From Kiritimatiellaeota bacterium B1221 (lineage in GTDB: Bacteria; Verrucomicrobiota; Kiritimatiellia; SS1-B-03-39; UBA6053), in NCBI GenBank assembly GCA_029269125.1, contig JARHXX010000006.1:62001-126000 (forward strand): a DNA stretch of 64,000 nucleotides. The letters are read 5' to 3'. Shown piece by piece: positions 26,547 through 36,085 of this stretch; position 1 is the first letter of the stretch; the number at the start of each line of letters is the position of its first letter. The notes under the pieces are model-generated. The model was given only the letters and a program-made list of their open reading frames with translations. It was not told the DNA's origin and searched no databases. A program made the translations under genes and the position numbers.

Positions 26547-27725
26547 ATGTATATTTTTCAACAGCCCGACGTAACCTACATTGATCCGTGGGAGCTTACC
26601 TTTGATCAACGTTACCAGATGCTGTTAAAACGCGATCAGCGTATCGCGTACTATTACACATGTCCGGACAACAGCACCTTTCGCTACCGTGTGTTTAATA
26701 TGGTAGAAGTACTGAACAACAAAAGCTCCCAATTCTCAGCCTCCTGGTTCGCCCAAAATGATTTCCACAGAATAGAAGAAGTACTGCAGAAAATTCAAAC
26801 GCTCGTCATCTGCAGGGTTCAATTTTCATTTTATACGGAGACGCTCCTGGTACTCGCAAAGAAATATGGCGTAAACGTCGTGTACGATATTGATGATTAT
26901 GTTTTCGACCCCTCAATTGCAACAACCTTGATGCAAACCCTGAATCAGCCCTTTGAAGAAGCCGAAGAAGCTGATTGGAACTTCTGGTTTTCCTATACCT
27001 CGCGTCACGGAGAACTTCTGAAAAGATGCGACTCTCTGGTTTGTACGAACACATTTCTTGCAGAAAAACTCTCAGCCTATGCCGGCAAATCCACGGAGAT
27101 TATCCCAAACTTTATCAACTCCTTTCAGAGCGAAATTTCACATGAAATTTTGATGCAGAAAATACAAGCAGGATTTAAGCGGGATGCTCAAATCCACATC
27201 GGATACTTCAGCGGCACCCCTACCCACAATCGGGATTTTGCGATTGTTTCACATGCATTGGCAAATATTTTAGACAAAAATCCAGAAGCGATATTGAGAA
27301 TTGCAGGCTATCTGGAATTCCCCGCTCACCTAAAACCCCACCTGGATCGTATCGAATTCATTCCTTTTCAGAACTTTATAGCCCTCCAAAACTCAATCGC
27401 TCAGGTAGAAATCAATATCGCACCTTTGCAAATCAATGACTTCACCAATTGTAAATCGGAATTGAAACTTTTTGAAAGCTCCATTGTTGGCACCCAAACT
27501 TTGGCCTCTCCAAGCTACACTTATGCCAAAGCGATTTCACACGGTCAAAACGGATATCTTGCACGTGAGGGTGAATGGGAAGATACGTTACAACACATAA
27601 TCGACACCATAGATTTTTGGCCCCAGCAGGCTGAGCGAGTGCGTGATGAAAATTATATAACCTACCATTGGTCTCAGCAGCTGGATACCATCACCTCTGC
27701 ACTTAAACTCACGGCCTGCCCATAA
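26547..27725 (+). CDS. GT4-like glycosyltransferase
   Basis: 392 residues. GT-B features are VNVVYDIDDYVFDP (about 109-122, a typical N-domain end), LVCTNTFLAEKL, IIPNFIN, IHIGYFSGTPTHNRDFAIVS at the start of the C-domain, and KLFESSIVGTQTLASPSYTY with the nucleotide-sugar-binding Glu. The ATG directly follows the stop of the fusion gene (26546/26547), so the two are coupled and likely act on the same chain. Ten bases separate its stop from the convergent membrane protein. Confidence 0.85.
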   Translation: MYIFQQPDVTYIDPWELTFDQRYQMLLKRDQRIAYYYTCPDNSTFRYRVFNMVEVLNNKSSQFSASWFAQNDFHRIEEVLQKIQTLVICRVQFSFYTETLLVLAKKYGVNVVYDIDDYVFDPSIATTLMQTLNQPFEEAEEADWNFWFSYTSRHGELLKRCDSLVCTNTFLAEKLSAYAGKSTEIIPNFINSFQSEISHEILMQKIQAGFKRDAQIHIGYFSGTPTHNRDFAIVSHALANILDKNPEAILRIAGYLEFPAHLKPHLDRIEFIPFQNFIALQNSIAQVEINIAPLQINDFTNCKSELKLFESSIVGTQTLASPSYTYAKAISHGQNGYLAREGEWEDTLQHIIDTIDFWPQQAERVRDENYITYHWSQQLDTITSALKLTACP

Positions 27726-27735
27726 ATCCCTCTCC

Positions 27736-29736
27736 TTATGGCTTCAGACAATAAAGCACAAAGGCCCCGCCCCGCGAACGGATCCCATCCGGCATCCGCG
27801 TGCGTGGCTGAATGATCATTGAGGTTTCAAGCGTAAATTCCCCCACACTTTCCCATCCAGGTTCATGACGAAGTACCGGGGATGTGGTCAAAAAGTAAAT
27901 GGGTTCGGACGGAGGAACTTCAACAAAGTGATCAAGAAGCTTTCTGAGTGATACACTGTTTTGTTTACGCAATTCAAACGCTCGTTTACCCCAAATAAAT
28001 CGAAAGGGAGAACCAAAACCCTTTTGATCCGTGTATAGTATCGCATGCTCGGGAAGAGCTTCGGCGACATTTTCAAACCATTTTAGCGCCCCGGGCCATT
28101 CACGCTGCGTCATCATAAACCGGGAGGCGGGAAACTGTAATCCTATCAGGAGAAGAAGAACAACGGGAGGAATCCAGTTGTATTTTTTCGAAAAAACCTT
28201 TTTCTGTAACAGAAAAAATCCAGCCGCAAGCCCCAGAATAAGCCATGGGATTACCATAGAATTAAATCGACGGGAAACCCATATCATAAACAGGTCATTT
28301 AGGGGTTGCCACGTAAGCACCACCATTACGGCCAATCCTGAAAAAGCCCATCCCGCACTTGCAGGCCCGCGAATTTGCCACCATAACACCGGAACAACCA
28401 ACAGAACAAAAAACAATCCGAGCGGATGGAACAAACTTTCTAAATAAAGCATGGAGACCTTGGCTGGTCCAAAAAAACTTCCGATGAGATTTCCCAGTCC
28501 CAGCGGAGAAAAAAATGCATAAAGATGCTCGTGCAGAACACCCGCCTGAGTGAGATGAGGGCGAATCTGCCAATTTACAGCCATCCAGCCCCACCAACCG
28601 GCCGTCAAAACCCATAAGAGCGGCGTTCTGAATTTCTTAAGACATCTTTGAACCCAGGGAAACAAACCTGCAAGAAATGTAAAAAAACAAAGGCCGACGC
28701 TCAACCCGACCATCTTAAACACCATGGGGCCTAAAGGGCTATAAAAGGGTGCAATTTTCTGGTGCTGAACCCAGATCAGGTAAATAAAAGCCCAACTGAC
28801 AAAAAAGAGCAGTACGCCCTTTCGGTATAAGGCCTGCCCTATAAAATAACAAAGGACGGGTGCCAAAACCATCAACAGCATTAAGGTATCATACCGAGTT
28901 AAAAATGCGCATCCCAGACTTATTCCCGCCAAGAAAGCATCGATCTTATTGGATGAGGGCGCCCCACTCCATCGATGCAAAAAGAGAAATCCTCCCAGAA
29001 TAAGGACTTGAGTCAGCAATTCAGCAGTGGAAAACTTCGCCTGCCAAATCTGACCAGGAAAAAAATACAACGCTAAAGCCGCAAGAAATCCCCATGCAGC
29101 ACTTCCTGTCCAACGCCTTGCGAACAAAGACATGAGGCATAAACTCAATACATTCAGCAGTGAATTCACCCAGAGTGCACTGGAAAACCCGGCTATTGAA
29201 ACAAACAAGGCTAAGAGCGCAGGGTAAACATGATAAAATTGTGGGCTAATCTTATCTTCAAATATCCGCATTCCGCCAAAAGGTTCCGGAATACCATGTA
29301 CGTCCCGAAAAAGAAGTTCCCGCATTTCAGGAGACTGGGCGATCAAATCTTGATGCTCAAACAAAAGCCCCCCCGTTTCCGAGATTTGGGACGCGGTCTG
29401 CAAATATACACTGGGATCCCATCCGCCGGAAATCCATTCCCCTGCGGGTAACGTGAACAGAAGAGAGCTCAAAGCCAGCAGAACGGTGGCCAAACTCCAA
29501 GGTGCAGATTTAATTTTTTCAGCGTCAACCCCGGTGACAAGGCGAAGCTGCCAAAATGTAAATCCCCCGGTGAACCCTAAAGAAGAAACCCATACAGCCC
29601 CCACAGAAAATCGTCCCCAAATGGCCGAGGTCAACGCGCTCAGGAGTATACTTAAAAACAGAACCCAAAAGATCCGAAAGGCCGATACTGAAGTTAAATT
29701 GCGGAAACGAGTACTCATAAATAGAATTCTGATCAT
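27736..29736 (-). CDS. Multi-spanning membrane glycosyltransferase-like protein (GT-C/GT39-like)
   Basis: 666 residues with about 12-13 hydrophobic helices. WISGGWDPSVYLQTASQISE in the first large loop supplies the acidic site typical of dolichyl- or undecaprenyl-phosphate-sugar-dependent transferases. The C-terminal ~110 residues are soluble, with HAILYTDQKGFGSPFRFIWG. Lipid-linked sugar transfer in the periplasm is an inference from architecture. ATG 29718 (MSTRFRN) is an alternative start; neither has a Shine-Dalgarno. A terminator for the next upstream gene lies between them. Confidence 0.78.
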   Translation of the reverse strand: MIRILFMSTRFRNLTSVSAFRIFWVLFLSILLSALTSAIWGRFSVGAVWVSSLGFTGGFTFWQLRLVTGVDAEKIKSAPWSLATVLLALSSLLFTLPAGEWISGGWDPSVYLQTASQISETGGLLFEHQDLIAQSPEMRELLFRDVHGIPEPFGGMRIFEDKISPQFYHVYPALLALFVSIAGFSSALWVNSLLNVLSLCLMSLFARRWTGSAAWGFLAALALYFFPGQIWQAKFSTAELLTQVLILGGFLFLHRWSGAPSSNKIDAFLAGISLGCAFLTRYDTLMLLMVLAPVLCYFIGQALYRKGVLLFFVSWAFIYLIWVQHQKIAPFYSPLGPMVFKMVGLSVGLCFFTFLAGLFPWVQRCLKKFRTPLLWVLTAGWWGWMAVNWQIRPHLTQAGVLHEHLYAFFSPLGLGNLIGSFFGPAKVSMLYLESLFHPLGLFFVLLVVPVLWWQIRGPASAGWAFSGLAVMVVLTWQPLNDLFMIWVSRRFNSMVIPWLILGLAAGFFLLQKKVFSKKYNWIPPVVLLLLIGLQFPASRFMMTQREWPGALKWFENVAEALPEHAILYTDQKGFGSPFRFIWGKRAFELRKQNSVSLRKLLDHFVEVPPSEPIYFLTTSPVLRHEPGWESVGEFTLETSMIIQPRTRMPDGIRSRGGAFVLYCLKP

Positions 29737-29771
29737 TCATATTCGTTGAATGCCAGCGGTCAATCGGCAAC

Positions 29772-29803
29772 AATAAAAAAACACCCCGCAAATGCGGGGT
29801 GTT
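29772..29803 (-). terminator. Rho-independent terminator of the FG-GAP-like gene at 29841
   Basis: A perfect 10-bp stem AACACCCCGC/GCGGGGTGTT (29780-29789 with 29794-29803) and a 4-base loop are followed on the minus strand by a T-rich run. It is 37 bases beyond the stop codon of the minus-strand repeat-protein gene. Confidence 0.92.
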
Positions 29804-29840
29804 AAGAAGTGCAATGTTAGCTAACAGCCAACCACTGCTT

Positions 29841-31157
29841 TTAGTAATCCCAGCGGTTTGCACCACTCGGGATAGGCCAATGAATGATATTGCCACTGCG
29901 GTCATAAGAAACGAGATAAATATCATTCCCATACCCTGAGCCTTTCTGGCTGAACCGGTAATGTTCACGGGCGCCGTTATGGGTGTCACCAGAAAACCTG
30001 CCGGTTTCAACCAACGTCCCTTCAGCATCTGCAATCCAGGCCCCGCGGATTCCATCGGTAAGGGAAGCGGGGAGCAGCACCACGAGTTTATGATCCCCTT
30101 CGGAAATCGGCTTCCAAATGAATCCGCCTCCGGGGCCTCTGGCACCAATAAGTTCTTCCAAGGCCGGTGCCGCCAGCTCATCAGCTTCGCCATGCATGTA
30201 GGCCTGAGAAGGCACCGTGCTCGACGGGATTCCCCACACGTTCCCAAAAGAAATAGCCCGACCGTCCATAGAACGAACATACCATGTTCCGGTTTCGTAG
30301 TTATACACAGCTTTATCTGCAAAACCGTCGCCATCAAAATCACCGGATGAAGGAATCATCGTTTCATCCCCCCAAACCTGACCGAAAATCAAAAGCTCAT
30401 TGCTTCCGAGGGTTTTAATAAACCATTCTCCAGTCGTTTGATAATAAACAGCCAAATCCCAAATTCCATCATTGTTGTAGTCTTCAGGTACAGGATAGTA
30501 ACCTTTCGCCCCCCAGTTTTCAGCAAAAGCCAACAGCGAGCCATCTAAAGCCCGGATAAACCAACTACCCGTATCAAGTTCAAAAACGGCCAGATCAGAG
30601 GCACCATCTCCATTGTAATCCCCCGCAACCGGAACCATACCGGCATCACCCCAAGAATCTCCAAAAACCAATAACCGCCCATCAAGGGTACGGATATACC
30701 AGTTACCCGTTGCAGGTTGATATACCGCTAAATCAGATTGCCCATCCCCATCAAAATCTCCCGGAACCGGAATCATGGACGCATCGCCCCAAATGGAACC
30801 AAAAACCAATAACTGGTTACTTCCCACAGTCTTGATAAACCAGCTTCCGGTTTCAGTGTCGTAGACAGCCAAATCTGCAAGGCCATCACCATTGTAATCT
30901 CCAGGCACGGGGATCGCCGTTTCAAAGCCCCATGACTCAGCGAAAACAATGAGCCCATCTTCCAGAGTTTTAATGAACCAACCACCGGTTTCTGGCTCAT
31001 AGGTCACAAAATCAGTTCTTGGAGACTCCCAGTTCCCATCAGGACCATTATAGTCACCTAACATGGGATGAGAGGTCGAAGGTAAAGGGCGCGCCGTAGT
31101 AACAGATTGGACGAGAGCTATCAAAAGGGATAGACAACAGACTTTGAACAATTTCAT
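29841..31157 (-). CDS. Secreted FG-GAP-like repeat protein, seven repeats
   Basis: 438 residues. The signal peptide is at residues 1-24 (KVCCLSLLIALVQSVTTARP). Then come about seven ~48-residue repeats of the form PGDYNGDGxxDLAVYxxxTGxW(F/Y)I(R/K)T...L.FGxxWGD; the DxDxDG loop is a Ca2+-binding FG-GAP/VCBS-type site. A different C-terminal domain (about 325-438) has VVLLPASLTDGIRGAWIADA and ends NIIHWPIPSGANRWDY. Such proteins are usually beta-propeller surface or matrix proteins; the role here is unknown. It is flanked by two relatives on the same strand. Confidence 0.85.
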   Translation of the reverse strand: MKLFKVCCLSLLIALVQSVTTARPLPSTSHPMLGDYNGPDGNWESPRTDFVTYEPETGGWFIKTLEDGLIVFAESWGFETAIPVPGDYNGDGLADLAVYDTETGSWFIKTVGSNQLLVFGSIWGDASMIPVPGDFDGDGQSDLAVYQPATGNWYIRTLDGRLLVFGDSWGDAGMVPVAGDYNGDGASDLAVFELDTGSWFIRALDGSLLAFAENWGAKGYYPVPEDYNNDGIWDLAVYYQTTGEWFIKTLGSNELLIFGQVWGDETMIPSSGDFDGDGFADKAVYNYETGTWYVRSMDGRAISFGNVWGIPSSTVPSQAYMHGEADELAAPALEELIGARGPGGGFIWKPISEGDHKLVVLLPASLTDGIRGAWIADAEGTLVETGRFSGDTHNGAREHYRFSQKGSGYGNDIYLVSYDRSGNIIHWPIPSGANRWDY

Positions 31158-31485
31158 AGAGGTAAACCTTATTGTGAAAATTAAATAAAAAAAACTACAG
31201 AGGTAAAACGAACATATTTCGCAAATTTAGGACGGGTTATGAGATTTGCAAACAAAATGCACCAATATATCCAAGCACGGGGCATGGACAAAATTTACCC
31301 TGTAAGGTCACGCCAAAAACCTCCCCCCCGCCCGCAGGAATATGCGGAGTAATTCGGTAACTGCCACGGGCTTGCATCCACTTCCCCGCACCCGCCCACC
31401 TTGAGAGCAGCATTCTTGGAAAAACAGCTCCCTTAATTTTTACGAAGTGAATAGTCGAATGTTTCGCAGGTAAGAACACACCTCC
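31158..31485. other. Intergenic region between two FG-GAP-like genes
   Basis: 328 bases with no recognised gene. A minus-strand open frame (31237-31479, 80 codons) contains a plausible stretch (GSYRITPHIPAGGGEVFGVT) that could be a decayed domain of a neighbouring repeat protein, but it has no family match I know. No T-tracted hairpin was found for the gene ending at 31486. Confidence 0.4.
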
Positions 31486-34275
31486 CTACTGTCCCCATTT
31501 AAACCCAAAAAGAAGCGGCGGACCATCACCCAAAGCTCTGACAAACCAATTGCCGGTGGTGAACTGATAGACCGCTAAATCATTGCCACCATCTCCATTA
31601 TAATCTCCGGGGACCGGCGTCATGCTGGCATCCCCCCAATTTTGACCGAAGGTGAGCGGAGGATATCCGGGACCCACTGGCCCCAAAGAACGGGAAAACC
31701 AATTTCCGGTACCCCGCTGATAGGCCGTCAAATCTGATACACCATCACCATTGTAGTCACCAGACACAGGATCCATATCCGGTCCGCCCCAGTTTTGACC
31801 AAAAGTGATGGGCGGGTTCGACGGTCCAATCGGCCCGAGCGAACGAATAAACCAGTTTCCGCTCTGCCGCTGATAGACGGCAAGATCATAGACCCCATCA
31901 CCATTAAAATCTCCAGAGACAGGTGCCATCCCGGCATCCCCCCAGTTTTGACCAAAGGTGATGGGCGGATTCCCCGGGCCTATGGCTCCCAAAGAACGAA
32001 TATACCAGTTTCCAGTCTGACGCTGGTAGACGGCGAGATCGTAGACCCCATCACCATTAAAATCTCCGGAAACCGGATCCATCCCTGCGTCACCCCAATT
32101 TTGACCAAAGGTGATGGGGGGACCGTCATTCAGGGAACGGATATACCATTGTCCTGTCGTCTGTTGATATAAAGCCAAATCAAAAGCCCCATCTCCGTCA
32201 TAATCTCCGGGAACCGGGATCATCGATGCATCACCCCATTGCAGAAACAGCGGCCCTTCATTTGACATGGGATAAATAAACCATTCGCCCGACGAGGGCT
32301 GATAGACCACCACATCATCGATCCCATCCCCATCGTAATCTCCGGGAACAGGAATCGTGGTACCCGTCGGTTCGACTTTCGTATTCACCGCCACCCGGGA
32401 CGTCACACTGCGGGTAAGCCCCTGATCCTCAATTTCCATACGAATAAAATAATTTCCATACAGTTTCCCGGGGGACCACTCCCAGGTTCCCGCCCCCACC
32501 CCAACGCTCAGCGTGGCTATAGGCGTTTCACTGCGCTGGATGCCTCCATTACTCATTTGCAGATCCGCAAAAATCTTCAGTTCAAAATTACTGCTATCGG
32601 CATCTTCAATATTCCAGCTAATCGGAAAAACACCATTAATAGGGCGATTTTCGGCCGTAAGTTTAATATAGTCGATCCAAAATCGGGTGGGGATATGCGC
32701 CTCCATCGGATCAAAACGTAATTGCCCTACCTGTCCAACTTCCTCCCAGCCCATTTGCGGCACCTCGGGAATGGCACTCTGTTCTTCCAGAAAATTATTG
32801 TCCCACAGATCGACAGAATAGGTGCGCCACTCCTCGAGCAAAGGGACATCCTTGGAATAACTCCCATCAATCGTCACTCCCTGGGTCCACCATAAAACGC
32901 GGGATTCCCATCCCCGCCTCACTTTATCAAAAATATCAGAATAACCCGGCTCCTCTTGAACCTTCATCCGAAAACTTAAGTATCGGTATTTGGTTGAATC
33001 CACCGCGATATTTTGACCATTCTTTTTCATATTCAACCAAATTTGATCATCTGATTCGGGATACGGATATACCGGCGGGTCTGTAACTGCAGAGAAAACC
33101 CCTGAATTATAGCTGATGCTGTTCATCTGCGAGGTCATAAATACATCCGAGGCATCATTAAAGTCCCATGGATTTCCCAACTCCGTCGTCGCGAAATCTA
33201 CACCACTCTCGTATGAGGGAGACGTTACAGTGAGCAATGGCGGAGAGCCAATGGTAACTTTTGCACTGTAATTGCTTACCGCCCGTTCAAGCAGGGCCGA
33301 ATTCTCATGCCGAATCCCTTTCAAATAAAAATAATAGTCTCCCGGAGGCAATGCCGCAGTTTTAAGAGAATAACTTCCGTCATTCTTTAAACCGGCAACC
33401 ATCAAGTCTCCATCAAAGCCAGACGCATCCGTATCCACAAATAATTGTATGGAATCCTCAGCGGTCCCCAATCCTGATGAGTTCCAATTCAACACCACTT
33501 CCGGAGAAAGGTCAGGGTCGTACACGCGGATCCAATCAAATGAAACCGAAACCGCATCGGAGGCTTTCGCCAAATTACTTGGCCAAATAAAGAAAGAATA
33601 AACCTCACTGTCCCATCCTCCCCCGGATAAGTTAAGCGGCGTGGTAAGAAAAGCGTTTTGCTCGTTAGGAATCTGGGTCTGATTCGGATCGATATCATAT
33701 ATACGGAAACCCGAAGACTGGGGAATCTGAACATACTGCCCCCCTCCGTTAAAACTGGGTTCCCCATCATACCAAGTGACCAAATTGGCTTCCGCAGCTG
33801 GCCATTGATTAAAAGTCTTCGCCCAAAAAATACTTACGGAAGAACGATCTCCTTGCGGAAGAGACATTCGGAACGAAATTCGCGTAAACCGATTGGCATC
33901 CAAGCGGTTCAAAGGCCCATAGGGCGTACCATTGGTGTAAAAGGAGGCATAAGGCACATAATCAGGCCGTAAAAAATTCGGGGAGAGCGGGAAAATGTAA
34001 AAATTATTAAGATTGGGATCGCCCTGATTCACCGCATCGTAAGCCGATATACCCGTCCAAATGCCTCCCGTTGCGGAAACCGGGTTAAATCCAAATTCCA
34101 AAGGAATATCTCTTAACTCATTCATATCCCATGGTCGATGAAGCACGGAACTGGCAAACTCCAACCCGTCAGGCACTTGAACAGAGGATACCGGTGAGGT
34201 GAGTGTAATAGACTGTGAGAACAGCGTACAAGGCAGGATTGCGACGGCAAGAAAAAGGGAGCTGAAGTGATTCAT
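31486..34275 (-). CDS. Large secreted protein with C-terminal FG-GAP-like repeats
   Basis: 929 residues from ATG 34275, which gives a clean signal peptide (MNHFSSLFLAVAILPCTLFS); a GTG at 34296 is possible. The first ~620 residues are beta-rich with two copies of an FDF/RPWDMN-type module (EFASSVLHRPWDMNELRDI and DFATTELGNPWDFNDASDV) and FWIDYIKLTAEN, like carbohydrate-binding jelly rolls. The last ~310 residues hold six repeats of about 49-51 residues with GDYDGDG Ca2+ loops. Three of them are separated by exactly 153 bases (51 codons) because of a GPIGPGNPP insert, indicating recent tandem growth. Confidence 0.82.
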   Translation of the reverse strand: MNHFSSLFLAVAILPCTLFSQSITLTSPVSSVQVPDGLEFASSVLHRPWDMNELRDIPLEFGFNPVSATGGIWTGISAYDAVNQGDPNLNNFYIFPLSPNFLRPDYVPYASFYTNGTPYGPLNRLDANRFTRISFRMSLPQGDRSSVSIFWAKTFNQWPAAEANLVTWYDGEPSFNGGGQYVQIPQSSGFRIYDIDPNQTQIPNEQNAFLTTPLNLSGGGWDSEVYSFFIWPSNLAKASDAVSVSFDWIRVYDPDLSPEVVLNWNSSGLGTAEDSIQLFVDTDASGFDGDLMVAGLKNDGSYSLKTAALPPGDYYFYLKGIRHENSALLERAVSNYSAKVTIGSPPLLTVTSPSYESGVDFATTELGNPWDFNDASDVFMTSQMNSISYNSGVFSAVTDPPVYPYPESDDQIWLNMKKNGQNIAVDSTKYRYLSFRMKVQEEPGYSDIFDKVRRGWESRVLWWTQGVTIDGSYSKDVPLLEEWRTYSVDLWDNNFLEEQSAIPEVPQMGWEEVGQVGQLRFDPMEAHIPTRFWIDYIKLTAENRPINGVFPISWNIEDADSSNFELKIFADLQMSNGGIQRSETPIATLSVGVGAGTWEWSPGKLYGNYFIRMEIEDQGLTRSVTSRVAVNTKVEPTGTTIPVPGDYDGDGIDDVVVYQPSSGEWFIYPMSNEGPLFLQWGDASMIPVPGDYDGDGAFDLALYQQTTGQWYIRSLNDGPPITFGQNWGDAGMDPVSGDFNGDGVYDLAVYQRQTGNWYIRSLGAIGPGNPPITFGQNWGDAGMAPVSGDFNGDGVYDLAVYQRQSGNWFIRSLGPIGPSNPPITFGQNWGGPDMDPVSGDYNGDGVSDLTAYQRGTGNWFSRSLGPVGPGYPPLTFGQNWGDASMTPVPGDYNGDGGNDLAVYQFTTGNWFVRALGDGPPLLFGFKWGQ

Positions 34276-34350
34276 ACCCCGGAATGTACCCGCCACACAA
34301 AAAAAGTACAGACCCGATGAACCGATTTCACCTATAAGGTTGACCCATCT

Positions 34351-35925
34351 CTATTGGAGCCCCTGCAGGATCTGACTGCGGATACTGGCCGCAAAAGCAT
34401 CACGAATCCTTAAATAACCCGCATCATTCGGATGGTTCCCGCTGCCGTGATCTATCAGCGTATTGGGCCAATTATATACGGAAGTAATATATTCATAGGA
34501 CTGCACCAAGGCCGCCCCTGCCCCACTGGCAATTCCGGGGACGTACGGATTAAACTGACGGATACGTGAAGCCTGCTCTTCCCGATTCACGGCCGAGGTG
34601 GAAATAACCGGCGGCACCGTCGACAAGAAGCTGTTTAATCCCTGTCCGCTCGCGTAATTCAACATTTCTCTCAAATTATTGTCAGCACTGATCAGAATAT
34701 TATTCGACAAGGCATCATTGGTTCCCTGCATCAGCAGCAAACTGTCCGCATATGGATTCGCCGAAATAACCCCCGGCAAACGGGTTTTCCCCGCCGCGGT
34801 GGTCTCACCGGGGTTTCCGGCATTGATGCACTGATACTGACCGCCGAAGAGGACTTCCAATTTCTGTTCCAACAACTTGGGATATCCACTCTCAGGGCCA
34901 TTCGTGGAACTACCCCGACCGTAAGTGATACTGTCGCCAAAACAAATGAAGTTACTCCCTCCCACACTGCGATGTGCATAAACCTGAGAAGGCGTGCTCT
35001 GGCCCGGAAGCCCCCAATTCTGGGAAAAGGAAATGGCAGTCCCTCCAATACTTCGGATAAACCAGTTGCCACTGCTCCTGTGATACACTGCAAGGTCGGC
35101 AATCCCGTCACCATCATAATCTCCCGCCAGCGGTTGGGTTTCATTCCACCCCCAATTTTCACCAAAAAGTAAAAGCTGATTGGTCCCTGCCGTTTTTATA
35201 AACCAGTTGCCGGTGGATTTCTCAAAAACGGCCAGATCATGAATCCCATCGCCATTATAATCTCCTGGAATGGGGTACATGCCCCGGTTCCCCCAATTTT
35301 CTCCGAACAAGAGTAAACGACTATCACTGAGCGTCCGAATAAACCAATTACCTGTATGTCGCTGATAGACAGCCAGATCCGCGCGACCATCCCCATCGTA
35401 ATCTCCAGCTACCGGCGTCATATCCACTCCACCCCAATTTTCCCCAAACGCAAGCAGTTGATTATCAATGGTTTTAATAAACCAATTCCCCGTTGACGGT
35501 TGATACAATGCTAAATCCGTTTTACCATCCCCATCATAGTCTTCCGGGACCGAGATCATGCTCTCATCTCCCCATAGCTCCGAGAACGCCAACAAAATGT
35601 TTGTACCTAAGGTTTTGATGTACCAGGTTCCGGTCGGCCGATGATAAACGGAGAGCTCCGCCACCCCGTCACCATCAAAATCGCCAGGAGCTGGGTGGGC
35701 CTCATTCCAGCCCCAATTCTCCGCAAAAGCCACCAAAGCTCCAGATACCTTTAATACATACCAATCACCAGTTTCAGGATCATAAATTGACAAATCATCG
35801 CGAGACTTTAAGTCGGCATCTTGACCTGTAAAATTCGCGGAAACTGAAGCCGCCTCCAAAAGATATAACGGAGCAACCAGCACTGCGGCCAACAGAAAGA
35901 AAAGATGGAGAAATCGATTACACAT
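34351..35925 (-). CDS. Secreted FG-GAP-like repeat protein fused to an SGNH hydrolase
   Basis: 524 residues. The signal peptide is about 1-26 (FLHLFFLLAAVLVAPLYLLE). Six ~48-residue repeats with DxDGDG loops cover about 40-305. The C-terminal SGNH/GDSL esterase (about 323-524) has block I GDSITYG with Ser332, Gly in NAGNPGETT, Asn in QGTND (about 400-404), and the Asp492/His498 pair in DHGSGNHPNDAG, so all catalytic positions are present. It may deacylate a surface glycan, fitting the acyltransferase in this locus. It is 75 bases upstream of the large repeat protein on the same strand. Confidence 0.9.
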   Translation of the reverse strand: MCNRFLHLFFLLAAVLVAPLYLLEAASVSANFTGQDADLKSRDDLSIYDPETGDWYVLKVSGALVAFAENWGWNEAHPAPGDFDGDGVAELSVYHRPTGTWYIKTLGTNILLAFSELWGDESMISVPEDYDGDGKTDLALYQPSTGNWFIKTIDNQLLAFGENWGGVDMTPVAGDYDGDGRADLAVYQRHTGNWFIRTLSDSRLLLFGENWGNRGMYPIPGDYNGDGIHDLAVFEKSTGNWFIKTAGTNQLLLFGENWGWNETQPLAGDYDGDGIADLAVYHRSSGNWFIRSIGGTAISFSQNWGLPGQSTPSQVYAHRSVGGSNFICFGDSITYGRGSSTNGPESGYPKLLEQKLEVLFGGQYQCINAGNPGETTAAGKTRLPGVISANPYADSLLLMQGTNDALSNNILISADNNLREMLNYASGQGLNSFLSTVPPVISTSAVNREEQASRIRQFNPYVPGIASGAGAALVQSYEYITSVYNWPNTLIDHGSGNHPNDAGYLRIRDAFAASIRSQILQGLQ

Positions 35926-36085
35926 GGGATTCTACTGACAAAATCCCCTACTTAGGTCAATCACATTGAAAAGGAATTGAAGTCTGTACAAAACAAAGGC
36001 TTTCATATATGGACCAAGATTTCATATTTACAAACAAGCTCCCATTGGGCTTCACGTTCCTGCCTATCCTGTCAGGCCCCTCCAC

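Noticed and set aside
31600-32340. CRISPR-like array
   Set aside because: The regular repeats are in-frame coding repeats of an FG-GAP-like protein; units are contiguous without unique spacers of constant size.
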